Positions 1-7,172 are shown, counted from the stretch's first letter. The stretch: 8,193 bases of DNA from Gammaproteobacteria bacterium (GCA_030620735.1 JAUXDV010000080.1:1-8193), one strand, 5' to 3'. Made by a program: numbers and translations. The notes: generated by a model from the letters alone, not told the origin.

Positions 1-60
1 AATATTCCACTGATTCTTTAAATCTATTACGCAGAACAATTTATTATACAGTTTCCTTGT

Positions 61-93
61 GGACTGAGATAGGCAGTTCGTCTATCTCAGTCC
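61..93. repeat. Perfect 12-bp inverted repeat (stem-loop)
   Basis: GGACTGAGATAG at 61-72 is the exact reverse complement of CTATCTCAGTCC at 82-93, separated by a 9-nt loop. The stem is strong enough to form in RNA. No T-run follows it on either strand, so it is not a standard intrinsic terminator. It may be an atypical terminator for a gene left of the window, a 3'-end-stabilising hairpin, or one copy of a dispersed palindrome. The base pairing is seen directly; the role is inferred. Confidence 0.65.
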
Positions 94-173
94 AGCAATA
101 ATCAAATAGTATCTATATGCTCCAAATAAATCTAGAAAATATTTTGGAAATGGCCAAGATTGGCGTGATGAGC

Positions 174-202
174 GGCAGAAAGAGTCGGATGTTGTTTCTG
201 CC
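174..202. repeat. 8-bp perfect inverted repeat
   Basis: GGCAGAAA at 174-181 pairs exactly with TTTCTGCC at 195-202 around a 13-nt loop. It lies in the gene-free leader 216 bp before the acetyltransferase start. Eight base pairs with a loop of this length can occur by chance, so an operator or RNA hairpin role is only possible. Confidence 0.3.
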
Positions 203-212
203 ATGATCGACC

Positions 213-242
213 AATGACCGCTTGGAGTATGTGGCAGTCATT
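213..242. repeat. Imperfect 9-bp inverted repeat
   Basis: AATGACCGC at 213-221 pairs with GCAGTCATT at 234-242 at eight of nine positions, with a 12-nt loop. The motif AATGACCGCT occurs again at 2247-2256, just after the puuE-like gene, so the two-gene unit has this 10-mer on both sides in the same orientation. Several dozen shared 10-mer pairs are expected by chance in a window this size, so this is weak evidence for a dispersed intergenic element. Confidence 0.25.
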
Positions 243-417
243 CACCGCATCCCTCCAAACCAGCTCTGATTGCTGAATCAGTGAGTATTGACCTGCCTTC
301 GCCGTATCCTAACAAATCTGCACAGATAGCTAAATCAGAGAACGGCTGTAGAGTATAGAGTGGCTATTCTCAGCTGTGCTATGGTTATACAACACATACT
401 CATTGGCATAACGATTC

Positions 418-1290
418 ATGAGCAGATCAAGTGTGTCTGACAAATTACTCATTCGACCAATGTCCCGATCAGAGCTGGACATACTCATAAGCTGGGCCGC
501 CAGCGAAGATTGGAATCCAGGCCTGCATGACGCCAATATCTTCTGGAACACTGACCCGGATGGCTATATTGCCGCTGAAATTGACGGCGAATTGATCGGT
601 GGCGGCAGTATTGTCTCTTACCGGAGGGAATTCGGCTTTATGGGTTTTTTTATTGTCAAACCTGAATATCGTGGGCATGGGTTGGGAACCAAATTGTGGT
701 TTGCCAGACGCGAAAAACTACAGTCCCGATTAAATTCGCCAGTCTGTATCGGTATGGATGGCGTGTTTGAGATGCAGCCGTTTTATACGAAGGGCGGGTT
801 CAAATTCTCTCATCGGGAAATTCGATTTGAAGGAACGGGCGCTCCCTCTCCACTGCCGTCTTCAGTAATCCCATTGTCGGGTGTACCGTTCAACTCTCTG
901 CTCGACTACGACACCTCTCATTTCCCAACTGCTCGCCCGGCTTTTCTCAAGGCCTGGATTACGCAGCCCGACAGCCGTGCGCTCGGTGTCATGGATGGAG
1001 AACAACTCTGCGGGTACGGCGTTATTCGCCGCTGCAGAAACGGATTCAAGATCGGTCCGTTGTTCGCGGATAATGCCGTGATTGCGTTAGACTTGTTTAC
1101 CGGCCTCTCCGACCATGCCGCCGGAGAAGCTGTTTTTATTGATGTGCCGGAGATCAACGAAAGCGCAATGCAATTGGTCAGCGACGAGGAGATGAAAGAG
1201 GTATTTGGGTGCGCCCGCATGTACTTTGGCAACAAGCCGGCATTGCCTGATGCGCAAATCTATGGTGTGACGACTTTTGAACTCGGTTAG
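418..1290 (+). CDS. GNAT family N-acetyltransferase with C-terminal YitH-type domain
   Basis: This 290-residue protein should transfer an acyl group from acyl-CoA to an amine on an unknown small molecule in the cytoplasm. The GNAT fold covers about residues 10-145. The acyl-CoA pyrophosphate-binding loop is R85-G-H-G-L-G90, after the expected strand GFFIVKPEY. The motif F122-Y-T-K-G-G-F128 matches the conserved YxxxGF segment. Residues about 150-290 look like the second GNAT-like domain of the YitH type (Acetyltransf_18), including KIGPLFADN, the DVPE-N segment, ARMY and the family-typical C-terminus TTFELG. ATG 418 is the earliest possible start because an in-frame TAA lies at 409-411; it lacks a clear Shine-Dalgarno sequence. 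The alternative ATG at 460 would cut into the first beta strand. The next gene begins 2 bp after the stop, so the two are probably co-transcribed. The substrate cannot be told from the sequence. Confidence 0.9.
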   Translation: MSRSSVSDKLLIRPMSRSELDILISWAASEDWNPGLHDANIFWNTDPDGYIAAEIDGELIGGGSIVSYRREFGFMGFFIVKPEYRGHGLGTKLWFARREKLQSRLNSPVCIGMDGVFEMQPFYTKGGFKFSHREIRFEGTGAPSPLPSSVIPLSGVPFNSLLDYDTSHFPTARPAFLKAWITQPDSRALGVMDGEQLCGYGVIRRCRNGFKIGPLFADNAVIALDLFTGLSDHAAGEAVFIDVPEINESAMQLVSDEEMKEVFGCARMYFGNKPALPDAQIYGVTTFELG

Positions 1291-1292
1291 GG

Positions 1293-2222
1293 ATGATGCA
1301 GAAATTAAAGTACCAATCTGCAATGGATGACGACAGCCGCGATCTCATCGGCTATGGCGCCAACCCGCCCGATCCGCAATGGCCCTGCGATGCAAAACTG
1401 GCTTTGCAGTTTGTACTCAATGTCGAAGAGGGCGCAGAGCAAAACATACTGAATGGTGATGACAGTTCAGAAACCTATCTACAGGAAATCCCCGGTCGTC
1501 AGCCACGCATCAGTGAACGCGATAAAAGTGTCGAAAGTTTTTATGAATATGGCGCGCGCGCCGGTTTTTGGCGCATATTACGTATCTTTGCCAACTATCA
1601 ATTACCCCTGACCGCGTTTGCCGTGGGCCGCAGCCTGGAGCTAAACCCGGATGCCGGGTATGCGCTGGCGGAAGCCGGACACGAAATCGCCGGGCACGGT
1701 TATCGCTGGATCAATTACCGCAATGTCGCAATCAACGAAGAGCGGGAACACATTCAGCGCACGGTTGAAATCATCCACAAAATCAGTGGCAAATCACCCG
1801 TTGGCTGGTATACAGGACGATGCAGTAATAATACGCGTGACCTGCTCATTCAACAGGGCGGGTTCAGCTATGATTCGGACGCCTACAATGATGACTTGCC
1901 CTACTGGTTTCCCCGGCAGCCTTCACATCTGATCATACCTTACACACTGGTGAATAATGATTTCCGTTATTTGTCCGGATCGGGAATGGATAATAGTGAG
2001 GCATTTTACCAAAGCCTGTGCGCTGCTTTTAATCTCCTGATGACTGAAGGTGAGCAGCATCCCAAACTCATGAGCGTCGGTCTGCACAGCAGAATATCCG
2101 GCCATCCAGCAAGGGCTGATGCACTCGTGCGCTTCCTCGACTATGTGGTTTCTCAGGAACGCGTCTGGATTTGCCGTCGAGCAGAAATTGCTGATCATTG
2201 GCGGCAATATGTTGGGGGATAA
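1293..2222 (+). CDS. puuE: PuuE-like allantoinase, polysaccharide deacetylase (CE4) fold
   Basis: The protein matches the PuuE family, whose characterised member hydrolyses allantoin to allantoate without metal, unlike the classical metal-dependent allantoinase. Visible signatures (numbered from ATG 1293) are RDLIGYG (16-22), FVLNVEEG (40-47) where CE4 enzymes normally carry the metal-binding aspartates, HEIAGHGYRW (130-139), GWYTGRCSNNTRDLL, the segment YDSDAYNDDLPYW, and LHSRISGHPARA near the end. At 309 residues it is full family length. The start is uncertain. ATG 1293 and 1296 lie directly after the acetyltransferase stop. PuuE proteins usually begin only a few residues before RDLIGYG, so Met11 (ATG 1323) is also plausible. 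Neither has a well-placed ribosome site. No urate oxidase, transthyretin-like hydrolase, OHCU decarboxylase or allantoate amidohydrolase gene lies nearby, so allantoin as substrate is inferred from family alone. There is no signal peptide, so it is cytoplasmic. Confidence 0.88.
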   Translation: MMQKLKYQSAMDDDSRDLIGYGANPPDPQWPCDAKLALQFVLNVEEGAEQNILNGDDSSETYLQEIPGRQPRISERDKSVESFYEYGARAGFWRILRIFANYQLPLTAFAVGRSLELNPDAGYALAEAGHEIAGHGYRWINYRNVAINEEREHIQRTVEIIHKISGKSPVGWYTGRCSNNTRDLLIQQGGFSYDSDAYNDDLPYWFPRQPSHLIIPYTLVNNDFRYLSGSGMDNSEAFYQSLCAAFNLLMTEGEQHPKLMSVGLHSRISGHPARADALVRFLDYVVSQERVWICRRAEIADHWRQYVGG

Positions 2223-2407
2223 AAATTGCTTTTAGCAAATTCGGCGAATGACCGCTGAAAACTTCTATGTGGCTGTCCAAAAAACTTCCCCATCTTGCTT
2301 GCCCTGCGGTCCGTGGTGAATAAGAGACTGCAAGCGGTAGCGCATTCCGCCATTTTCTGCCAGCATACATCAAGAATAGTCGATACAACGCCTGACTGGT
2401 GCGAGGC

Positions 2408-2956
2408 ATGCTTAAATACTTTTTAGCAATTCTTTTGATTCAAATTGTCACTGTGGCGCTGGTGCTGCTGGCGCCTGATGACTTGCAGGGTTATGGCTGG
2501 TTGCGCCTGGCTGTACCACTGCTGTTTATCAGTGTGGTTGCTGCATTCTGGTTCAACTCCATGGCGGCGCATCTGCGCAAGGATCATCTCGCCAGGGCAG
2601 ACAGGAGATTCGCCAAAGAGCGTGAAAAAATACGTGTCAATGCCGAACGCGCCAAGACCCGCGTCGTCAAGCAGGCGCAGAAGGATATCGCCAGGGAGGC
2701 AAAAACCACCCACGCCAAGGCAAACTTCAAGGTCGGCGCCGCTTTTGCCGGGGCCATCGGGGCCGGGGCCCTGATACTGCTGATCGGCTCCATGACACTC
2801 GGCCTGTCGATTCTCACAACTGCGGGTGGCGCACTGGGCGGCTATCTCTACCGTGCCCGCAAAGAGGTCAATTCAGGAGATGCCCTGACTGCCCCAGCGG
2901 AAGTCAAACTCATAAAAGGAGAGACCCTGAAAATCGATAAGCCACGGAACTCCTGA
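2408..2956 (+). CDS. Unrecognised small membrane protein with central charged helix
   Basis: I do not recognise a family for this 182-residue protein. Residues 4-22 and 31-49 are hydrophobic segments joined by a short acidic loop (APDDLQGYG). Residues 54-106 form a very basic, Ala/Lys/Arg/Glu-rich stretch without proline, predicted as a long cytosolic helix or coiled coil. Residues 109-148 are a Gly/Ala-rich hydrophobic region, enough for one or two further membrane spans. A polar tail of about 34 residues ends the protein. By the positive-inside rule the charged helix should face the cytoplasm, making a membrane hairpin-helix-hairpin layout. ATG 2408 is chosen because it directly precedes the first hydrophobic segment; an in-frame GTG at 2399 would add three residues. 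The GAGG at 2403-2406 is too close to ATG 2408 for a normal ribosome site, so the start is uncertain. The 185-bp gap upstream shows no clear terminator. The gene appears monocistronic. Confidence 0.72.
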   Translation: MLKYFLAILLIQIVTVALVLLAPDDLQGYGWLRLAVPLLFISVVAAFWFNSMAAHLRKDHLARADRRFAKEREKIRVNAERAKTRVVKQAQKDIAREAKTTHAKANFKVGAAFAGAIGAGALILLIGSMTLGLSILTTAGGALGGYLYRARKEVNSGDALTAPAEVKLIKGETLKIDKPRNS

Positions 2957-3067
2957 TCCTGGATATCGCAGCCATCTGGCCACGAAATGCAGAAGGCCAT
3001 GCTGGCATGCGGTTGTTGAAATGCCTGTATGCATACGCGTAATTTCTCAAAAGTCCGTGTGAATGCC

Positions 3068-3145
3068 GTCATTGCGAAGGAGCCTAAGCGACTGCGGCAA
3101 TCTCCAAATCAGATTGCCGCGTCGCCTCCGGCTCCTCGCAATGAC
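3068..3145. repeat. Long palindromic dispersed repeat element
   Basis: The left arm 3068-3103 begins GTCATTGCGA and the right arm 3111-3145 ends TCGCAATGAC, its exact reverse complement. The arms continue to pair through the GGAGCC core, the GCGAC segment and GCGGCAATCT, with a few mismatches and single-base offsets, around the 7-nt centre 3104-3110. The arms resemble the 'GTCATTGCGAGGAGCGAAGCGACG / GCGGCAATC' palindromes that I know as multi-copy extragenic elements in many proteobacterial genomes. It could fold into a long hairpin and may reduce read-through from the membrane-protein gene. Copy number here cannot be judged from one copy. No target-site duplication is obvious. Confidence 0.8.
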
Positions 3146-3210
3146 ATCTGTTTTAACAAAATGTATTCAATGCATGGGTTTTTTGAGAAGTCACACATAC
3201 CATTCACTTG

Positions 3211-3246
3211 TTTTCATCTGTGTTTATCTATGTGCATCTGTGGTTC
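3211..3246. repeat. 10-bp-periodic CATCTGTG extragenic repeat
   Basis: Three imperfect 10-bp units follow one another: CATCTGTG at 3215, TATCTATG at 3225 and CATCTGTG at 3235, ending in GTTC. This resembles the 'TTCATCTGTGTTCATCTGTGGTTC' sequence found outside genes in many unrelated bacteria, whose translation (ICVYLCASVV here) is a common false hypothetical protein. The period is seen directly; membership of the widespread family is from memory. It lies 65 bp after the palindrome and 78 bp before the oxidoreductase start, close to or within its promoter region. Confidence 0.6.
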
Positions 3247-3324
3247 ATAACACGACGGGTAACATGTCGTTAATTCCTGTAAAATCCCACTTTGCGCCAA
3301 ACCATGCCGCATACGTGGAACACA

Positions 3325-6300
3325 ATGACAGACTTGAACCGCATTCGCGAGATCCCCTATAACTACACCTCCTTTTCGGATCGTGAAATCTTCATCCGCT
3401 ACCTGGGTGAGGATGGCTGGCGCCTGCATGAAGAGCTGCGCTCGACGCGTGCAACAGGGCGTTCGGCGAAGATGCTGTTCGAGGTGTTGGGAGATATGTG
3501 GGTGGTATCGCGCAATCCCTATCTGCAGGACGACCTGCAGGCGGACCACAAGCGGCGCAGAGGCCTGCTCGATGCGCTGAATCACCGCCTGGACCAGTTT
3601 GAATCCCGCGCACTGGACAATTTCCAGGCGCTGCAGCTGCTGCAGTTGGCGCGTGAGGCCGTGACCCGCTTTGGCGACTGTTTCGAGCGCAACAACAAGC
3701 TGCGCAGTGATGTCTACACTGCGCTGCAAAATATCACCCGGCGCGACAACATCGACTTTGGCGGCCTGGCGCGGGTCTCCCATTCTACCGATGCGACGGA
3801 CTGGCGCGTCGAGATGCCCTTTGTAGTGATCTCCCCGGACAGGGAGTCAGAAGTTGCAGCCATTGTGTCAGCCTGTATCAGCTGCGGTTTGACCATCATC
3901 CCGCGCGGCGGCGGCACCGGCTATACCGGCTCGGCAGTGCCGCTGGATACCCGCGCCGCCATCATCAATACAGAGAAACTGGAGCGCCTCTCTGCCGTTG
4001 AACAAACACTCCTGCCGGGCGTCGATAGTGAGGTCGCTACCGTAAGCTGCGGAGCCGGCGTCGTCACCCGGCGCGTCTCCGAGCTGGCCGGGCAGCATGG
4101 TCTCGCCTTTGCCGTGGACCCCACCTCGCAGGACGCCTGCACCATCGGCGGCAATATCGCCATGAATGCCGGTGGAAAAAAGGCTGTGTTGTGGGGGACG
4201 ACGCTGGACAATCTTGCCTCCTGGAGAATGGTGACGCCGCAGGGAGATCTGCTGGAGGTGGTGCGCGTCAATCACAACCTCGGCAAGATTCATGAGCAAC
4301 CAACGGTAATTTTTCACCTCAGCTGGAGAAGAGCAGGCGACAAGACCCTGATACGCACCGAGACGCTGGAAGTCCCGGGAAGTGCATTCCGCAAGAGCGG
4401 GCTCGGCAAGGATGTCACCGATAAGTTCCTCAGCGGACTTCCCGGCGTGCAGAAGGAGGGGTGTGACGGTATGATCACCTCCGCCACCTTCATCCTGCAT
4501 CGCATGCCGGAGCATGTGCGCACCATCTGCCTGGAGTTTTTCGGCAACGATCTCTCCACGGCAGTGCCGGCAATCGTCGAACTCAAAGAGTATGTCGAGC
4601 GCCTGCCGGGAGTGCTGATGTCCGGCCTGGAGCATCTCGACGAGCGCTATGTCAAGGCGGTCAAATACGCCACCAAGGCGGCCAGGCGAGAACGTCCCAA
4701 GATGGTGCTGATTGCCGATATCATCTCTGATGATGAGACTGCAGTCGCCGCTGCTGCTGAGCGCATCGTCCTGCTTGCCAACGCCCGCAATGCAGAGGGC
4801 TTCATCGCCACATCGCCCGAGGCGCGGCGGCGTTTCTGGATAGACCGCGCCCGCACTGCGGCCATCTCCGCGCATACCAACGCCTTCAAGATCAACGAGG
4901 ACGTGGTGATTCCGCTGCAGAGACTGGCCGACTACAACCTCGGCATCGAACGTATCAATATCGAAGAGTCGATCAAAAACAAGCTGGCGATCAAGAGCGC
5001 GGTGCTGCAATATCTGCAAGGCGACATGCAGGAGTTGTGGCATATCGCCGCCTACGAGGAGTCCGCCGAGAACAGCGCTATCCTCAGGAGCAAGCAGCGC
5101 GCCGCCACCAAGGCCATGGTGCAGGCTAGCGGGCGCTGGCAGCAGATCCTCGAACACCTCGACGATCCGGCTTCGGTACATCACGCGCTGCTGACAAACC
5201 CCGAGATCGAACGCATTCAGCACGATGACCGACTCATCGACCTGCTGCTGCGCCGCGATCTGCGCCACTCCTACCGCGATGAGATCGCCGCCCGCCTGGA
5301 CGGGATATTCGTCGGCCGGGATATGAAACCGGTGCGCGCCAGGCTTCACAAAATTCATGAACGCATACGCAGCGAGCGTCTCTTCGTAGCGCTGCACATG
5401 CATGCAGGCGACGGCAACGTGCACACCAACATCCCTGTGCATTCACACAACTACCGCATGTTGCAGCAGGCTGACGCCATCGTCGACCGCATCATGGAGC
5501 TGGTGAAATCATTGGACGGCGCGATCTCCGGTGAGCACGGCATCGGCCTGACTAAAATTCGCTACCTGGACGAGGAAAAACTGGATCAATTCGTCGACTA
5601 TAAGGAATCAGTCGATCCAGAACAGCACTTCAACCGCGGCAAACTAATGCCGGGTTCCGGACTCAAAAACGCCTACACCCCTTCTCTGCAGCTGGTTAAG
5701 CAGGAGGCGATCATTCTCGAAGCGAGCGAGCTGGGACTGCTCAATGATGAAGTCAAACACTGCCTGCGCTGCGGCAAGTGCAAGCCAGTGTGCATGACCC
5801 ACATCCCGCGCGCCAACCTGCTCTACTCGCCGCGCAACAAGATCCTCGCCACCGGGCTCATCATCGAGGCCTTTCTCTACGAAGAGCAGACCCGGCGCGG
5901 CATTGCGCTGCGCCACTTCGTGGATATGAACGACGTCGCTGACCACTGCACCGTGTGCCACAAGTGCCTGACGCCCTGCCCGGTCGACATCGATTTTGGC
6001 GAAGTCACCATCCGCATGCGCAAGATCCTCGAACAGCGCGGCAAAAAACGCAGCAATCCCGCAGTGAGCGCCGCCATGGCGTTTCTCAATAGCACCAACC
6101 CCCGCCTCATACACCTGATGCACACACTGCTGGCCAAGTGGGGATTCAAAGGCATCACGCTTGGGCATCGTCTGGCAAAAACCGTCGGCCTGCTCAAACC
6201 AGGGCTGCCGGCCGCCACTACCGAAATTCCACCGATCACATCACAGCTGGTCGAGCTCGTGCGTCGGCCGATAGAGGTTGATTTTCCCAAACAGGGATTC

Positions 6301-7164
6301 CGCGAGGCACTGCAGCTGGAGGATAAAACCCGGGTGCCGATCATTCGCCAGCCGCAGCAGGCGGAAAGCAATGAAGCACTGTTCTACTTTCCCGGCTGTG
6401 GATCTGAGCGCCTCTTTTCGGATATCGGCCTGGCCACCATCGCCATGCTCTACCACAACGGCGCACAGGTGATTCTGCCGCCGGGCTATCTCTGCTGCGG
6501 CTACCCGCAAACATCCAACGGCATGGCGGATCGCGGCAAGCAGATCACCACAGAGAACCGGGTGCTGTTTCACCGCATCGCCAACACCCTCAATTATCTC
6601 GATATCAACACGGTAGTGGTCTCCTGCGGCACCTGCATGGATCAGCTGCTGAAGTATGAATTCGAACTGATCTTCCCCGGCTGCCGACTGCTCGATATCC
6701 ATGAATACCTGCTGGAGAAGGGCGTTACTCTCGATGGCACCACGGGAAAAAAGTATCTCTACCACGATCCCTGCCACTCTCCCATGAAAACCCACGCTCC
6801 GCTGAAAGTGGCGCAGCTGCTGACTGGCAGCGAGGTATTACTCTCCGAGCGCTGCTGCGGAGAATCCGGAACCCTCGCCACCTCGAGGCCGGATATCGCC
6901 ACGCAGCTGCGCTTCCGTAAAAGCGAAGAGCTGAGCAGCGGCATCATCGAACTGACCGGCAGCAGCCGCGCACAGCCGCAGCAGGTGAAGCTGCTCACTT
7001 CCTGCCCCGCCTGCCAGCAGGGGCTCATGAAATACCGCAATGATACCGGCCTGCAAACCGACTACATCGTCATGGAGATGGCCAATCAGATACTTGGCGA
7101 GAATTGGCAGCAGGGATTTATCGAAGAGGTCAAACTGCAGGGAATCGAGCGGGTGCTATTGTAA
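3325..7164 (+). CDS. DUF3683 FAD-linked D-2-hydroxyacid dehydrogenase with fused Fe-S/CCG domains
   Basis: This 1279-residue protein joins in one chain what GlcD and GlcF, or LldE-type subunits, split among several. In order: DUF3683 (about 1-110, IREIPYNYTSFSDREI start); FAD-binding PCMH domain (about 160-340) with PRGGGTGYTG at 193-202 and CTIGGNIAMNAGG at 272-284; FAD-oxidase C-terminal domain with HAGDGNVH (693-700) and SGEHGIG (735-741). Then come two 4Fe-4S motifs, C813-C816-C819-C823 and C875-C878-C881-C885. Two CCG domains follow: C1025, CC1057-1058, C1101xxC1104, and C1150, CC1177-1178, C1227xxC1230. All key cysteines are present. It should oxidise a D-2-hydroxyacid (D-lactate, glycolate or D-2-hydroxyglutarate possible) and send electrons through Fe-S centres to a quinone-linked acceptor; no signal peptide or membrane span is seen. 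ATG 3325 is chosen because it directly precedes the conserved start and has a GGAA four bases upstream; TTG 3292 and ATG 3304 are alternatives. The next gene follows after 8 bp. Confidence 0.93.
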   Translation: MTDLNRIREIPYNYTSFSDREIFIRYLGEDGWRLHEELRSTRATGRSAKMLFEVLGDMWVVSRNPYLQDDLQADHKRRRGLLDALNHRLDQFESRALDNFQALQLLQLAREAVTRFGDCFERNNKLRSDVYTALQNITRRDNIDFGGLARVSHSTDATDWRVEMPFVVISPDRESEVAAIVSACISCGLTIIPRGGGTGYTGSAVPLDTRAAIINTEKLERLSAVEQTLLPGVDSEVATVSCGAGVVTRRVSELAGQHGLAFAVDPTSQDACTIGGNIAMNAGGKKAVLWGTTLDNLASWRMVTPQGDLLEVVRVNHNLGKIHEQPTVIFHLSWRRAGDKTLIRTETLEVPGSAFRKSGLGKDVTDKFLSGLPGVQKEGCDGMITSATFILHRMPEHVRTICLEFFGNDLSTAVPAIVELKEYVERLPGVLMSGLEHLDERYVKAVKYATKAARRERPKMVLIADIISDDETAVAAAAERIVLLANARNAEGFIATSPEARRRFWIDRARTAAISAHTNAFKINEDVVIPLQRLADYNLGIERINIEESIKNKLAIKSAVLQYLQGDMQELWHIAAYEESAENSAILRSKQRAATKAMVQASGRWQQILEHLDDPASVHHALLTNPEIERIQHDDRLIDLLLRRDLRHSYRDEIAARLDGIFVGRDMKPVRARLHKIHERIRSERLFVALHMHAGDGNVHTNIPVHSHNYRMLQQADAIVDRIMELVKSLDGAISGEHGIGLTKIRYLDEEKLDQFVDYKESVDPEQHFNRGKLMPGSGLKNAYTPSLQLVKQEAIILEASELGLLNDEVKHCLRCGKCKPVCMTHIPRANLLYSPRNKILATGLIIEAFLYEEQTRRGIALRHFVDMNDVADHCTVCHKCLTPCPVDIDFGEVTIRMRKILEQRGKKRSNPAVSAAMAFLNSTNPRLIHLMHTLLAKWGFKGITLGHRLAKTVGLLKPGLPAATTEIPPITSQLVELVRRPIEVDFPKQGFREALQLEDKTRVPIIRQPQQAESNEALFYFPGCGSERLFSDIGLATIAMLYHNGAQVILPPGYLCCGYPQTSNGMADRGKQITTENRVLFHRIANTLNYLDINTVVVSCGTCMDQLLKYEFELIFPGCRLLDIHEYLLEKGVTLDGTTGKKYLYHDPCHSPMKTHAPLKVAQLLTGSEVLLSERCCGESGTLATSRPDIATQLRFRKSEELSSGIIELTGSSRAQPQQVKLLTSCPACQQGLMKYRNDTGLQTDYIVMEMANQILGENWQQGFIEEVKLQGIERVLL

Positions 7165-7172
7165 ATAGCTCT

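Larger units (their letters stand above)
1..417. other. Intergenic region with inverted repeats, no gene seen
   Basis: No reading frame here looks like a protein family, and short frames on either strand lack family-like sequence. The first 150 bases are AT-rich. The region holds a perfect 12-bp stem-loop at 61-93 and two shorter inverted repeats (174-202 and 213-242). The promoter of the downstream acetyltransferase should lie near the right end. A TATACA at 386-391 resembles a -10 box, but no acceptable -35 box lies 16-18 bp upstream, so no promoter is claimed. Whatever gene lies left of the window contributes no recognisable coding sequence. Confidence 0.6.
2957..3324. other. Repeat-bearing intergenic region
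   Basis: This stretch has no credible gene. Frames crossing it translate the repeats into low-complexity peptides of the kind often wrongly annotated as small hypothetical proteins. It contains a perfect 10-bp palindrome GTATGCATAC (3027-3036), a long imperfect palindromic element (3068-3145) and a 10-bp-periodic block (3211-3246). The promoter for the oxidoreductase operon should lie between the last repeat and 3324. TAAAAT at 3280-3285 matches five of six bases of a -10 box, but no matching -35 box is seen, so I do not list it as a promoter. Confidence 0.7.

Noticed and set aside
2223..2262. Possible terminator after the puuE-like gene (TTGC-TTTTA-GCAA)
   Set aside because: The stem is only four to five base pairs, AT-rich and without a following T-run, so it is too weak to call.
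2748..2770. Three GGGGCC units in the membrane-protein gene
   Set aside because: They encode the Gly/Ala-rich membrane segment in frame; simple codon use explains the repetition.
3068..3145. CRISPR repeat or tRNA-like structure at the palindrome
   Set aside because: There is a single palindrome with no regular spacers, and no tRNA landmarks such as an anticodon arm or GTTC loop in the right place.
3280..3285. TAAAAT as a -10 box for the oxidoreductase operon
   Set aside because: No reasonable -35 sequence lies 16-18 bp upstream, so the match is not above chance in AT-rich DNA.
3029..3362. Small + strand frames of 73 and 99 codons over the repeat region
   Set aside because: They translate the palindrome and the CATCTGTG block, giving the low-complexity peptides typical of false calls on extragenic repeats.
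3868..5442. A 524-codon open frame on the - strand opposite the FAD domains
   Set aside because: The + strand encodes an intact protein with all FAD motifs across this interval. The antisense product is His/Asp/Gly-rich without family-like sequence, as expected from the codon bias of a GC-rich gene.
5644..6168. A 174-codon - strand frame opposite the ferredoxin-like motifs
   Set aside because: It overlaps the invariant cysteine motifs on the + strand and shows no domain of its own, so it is a shadow frame.
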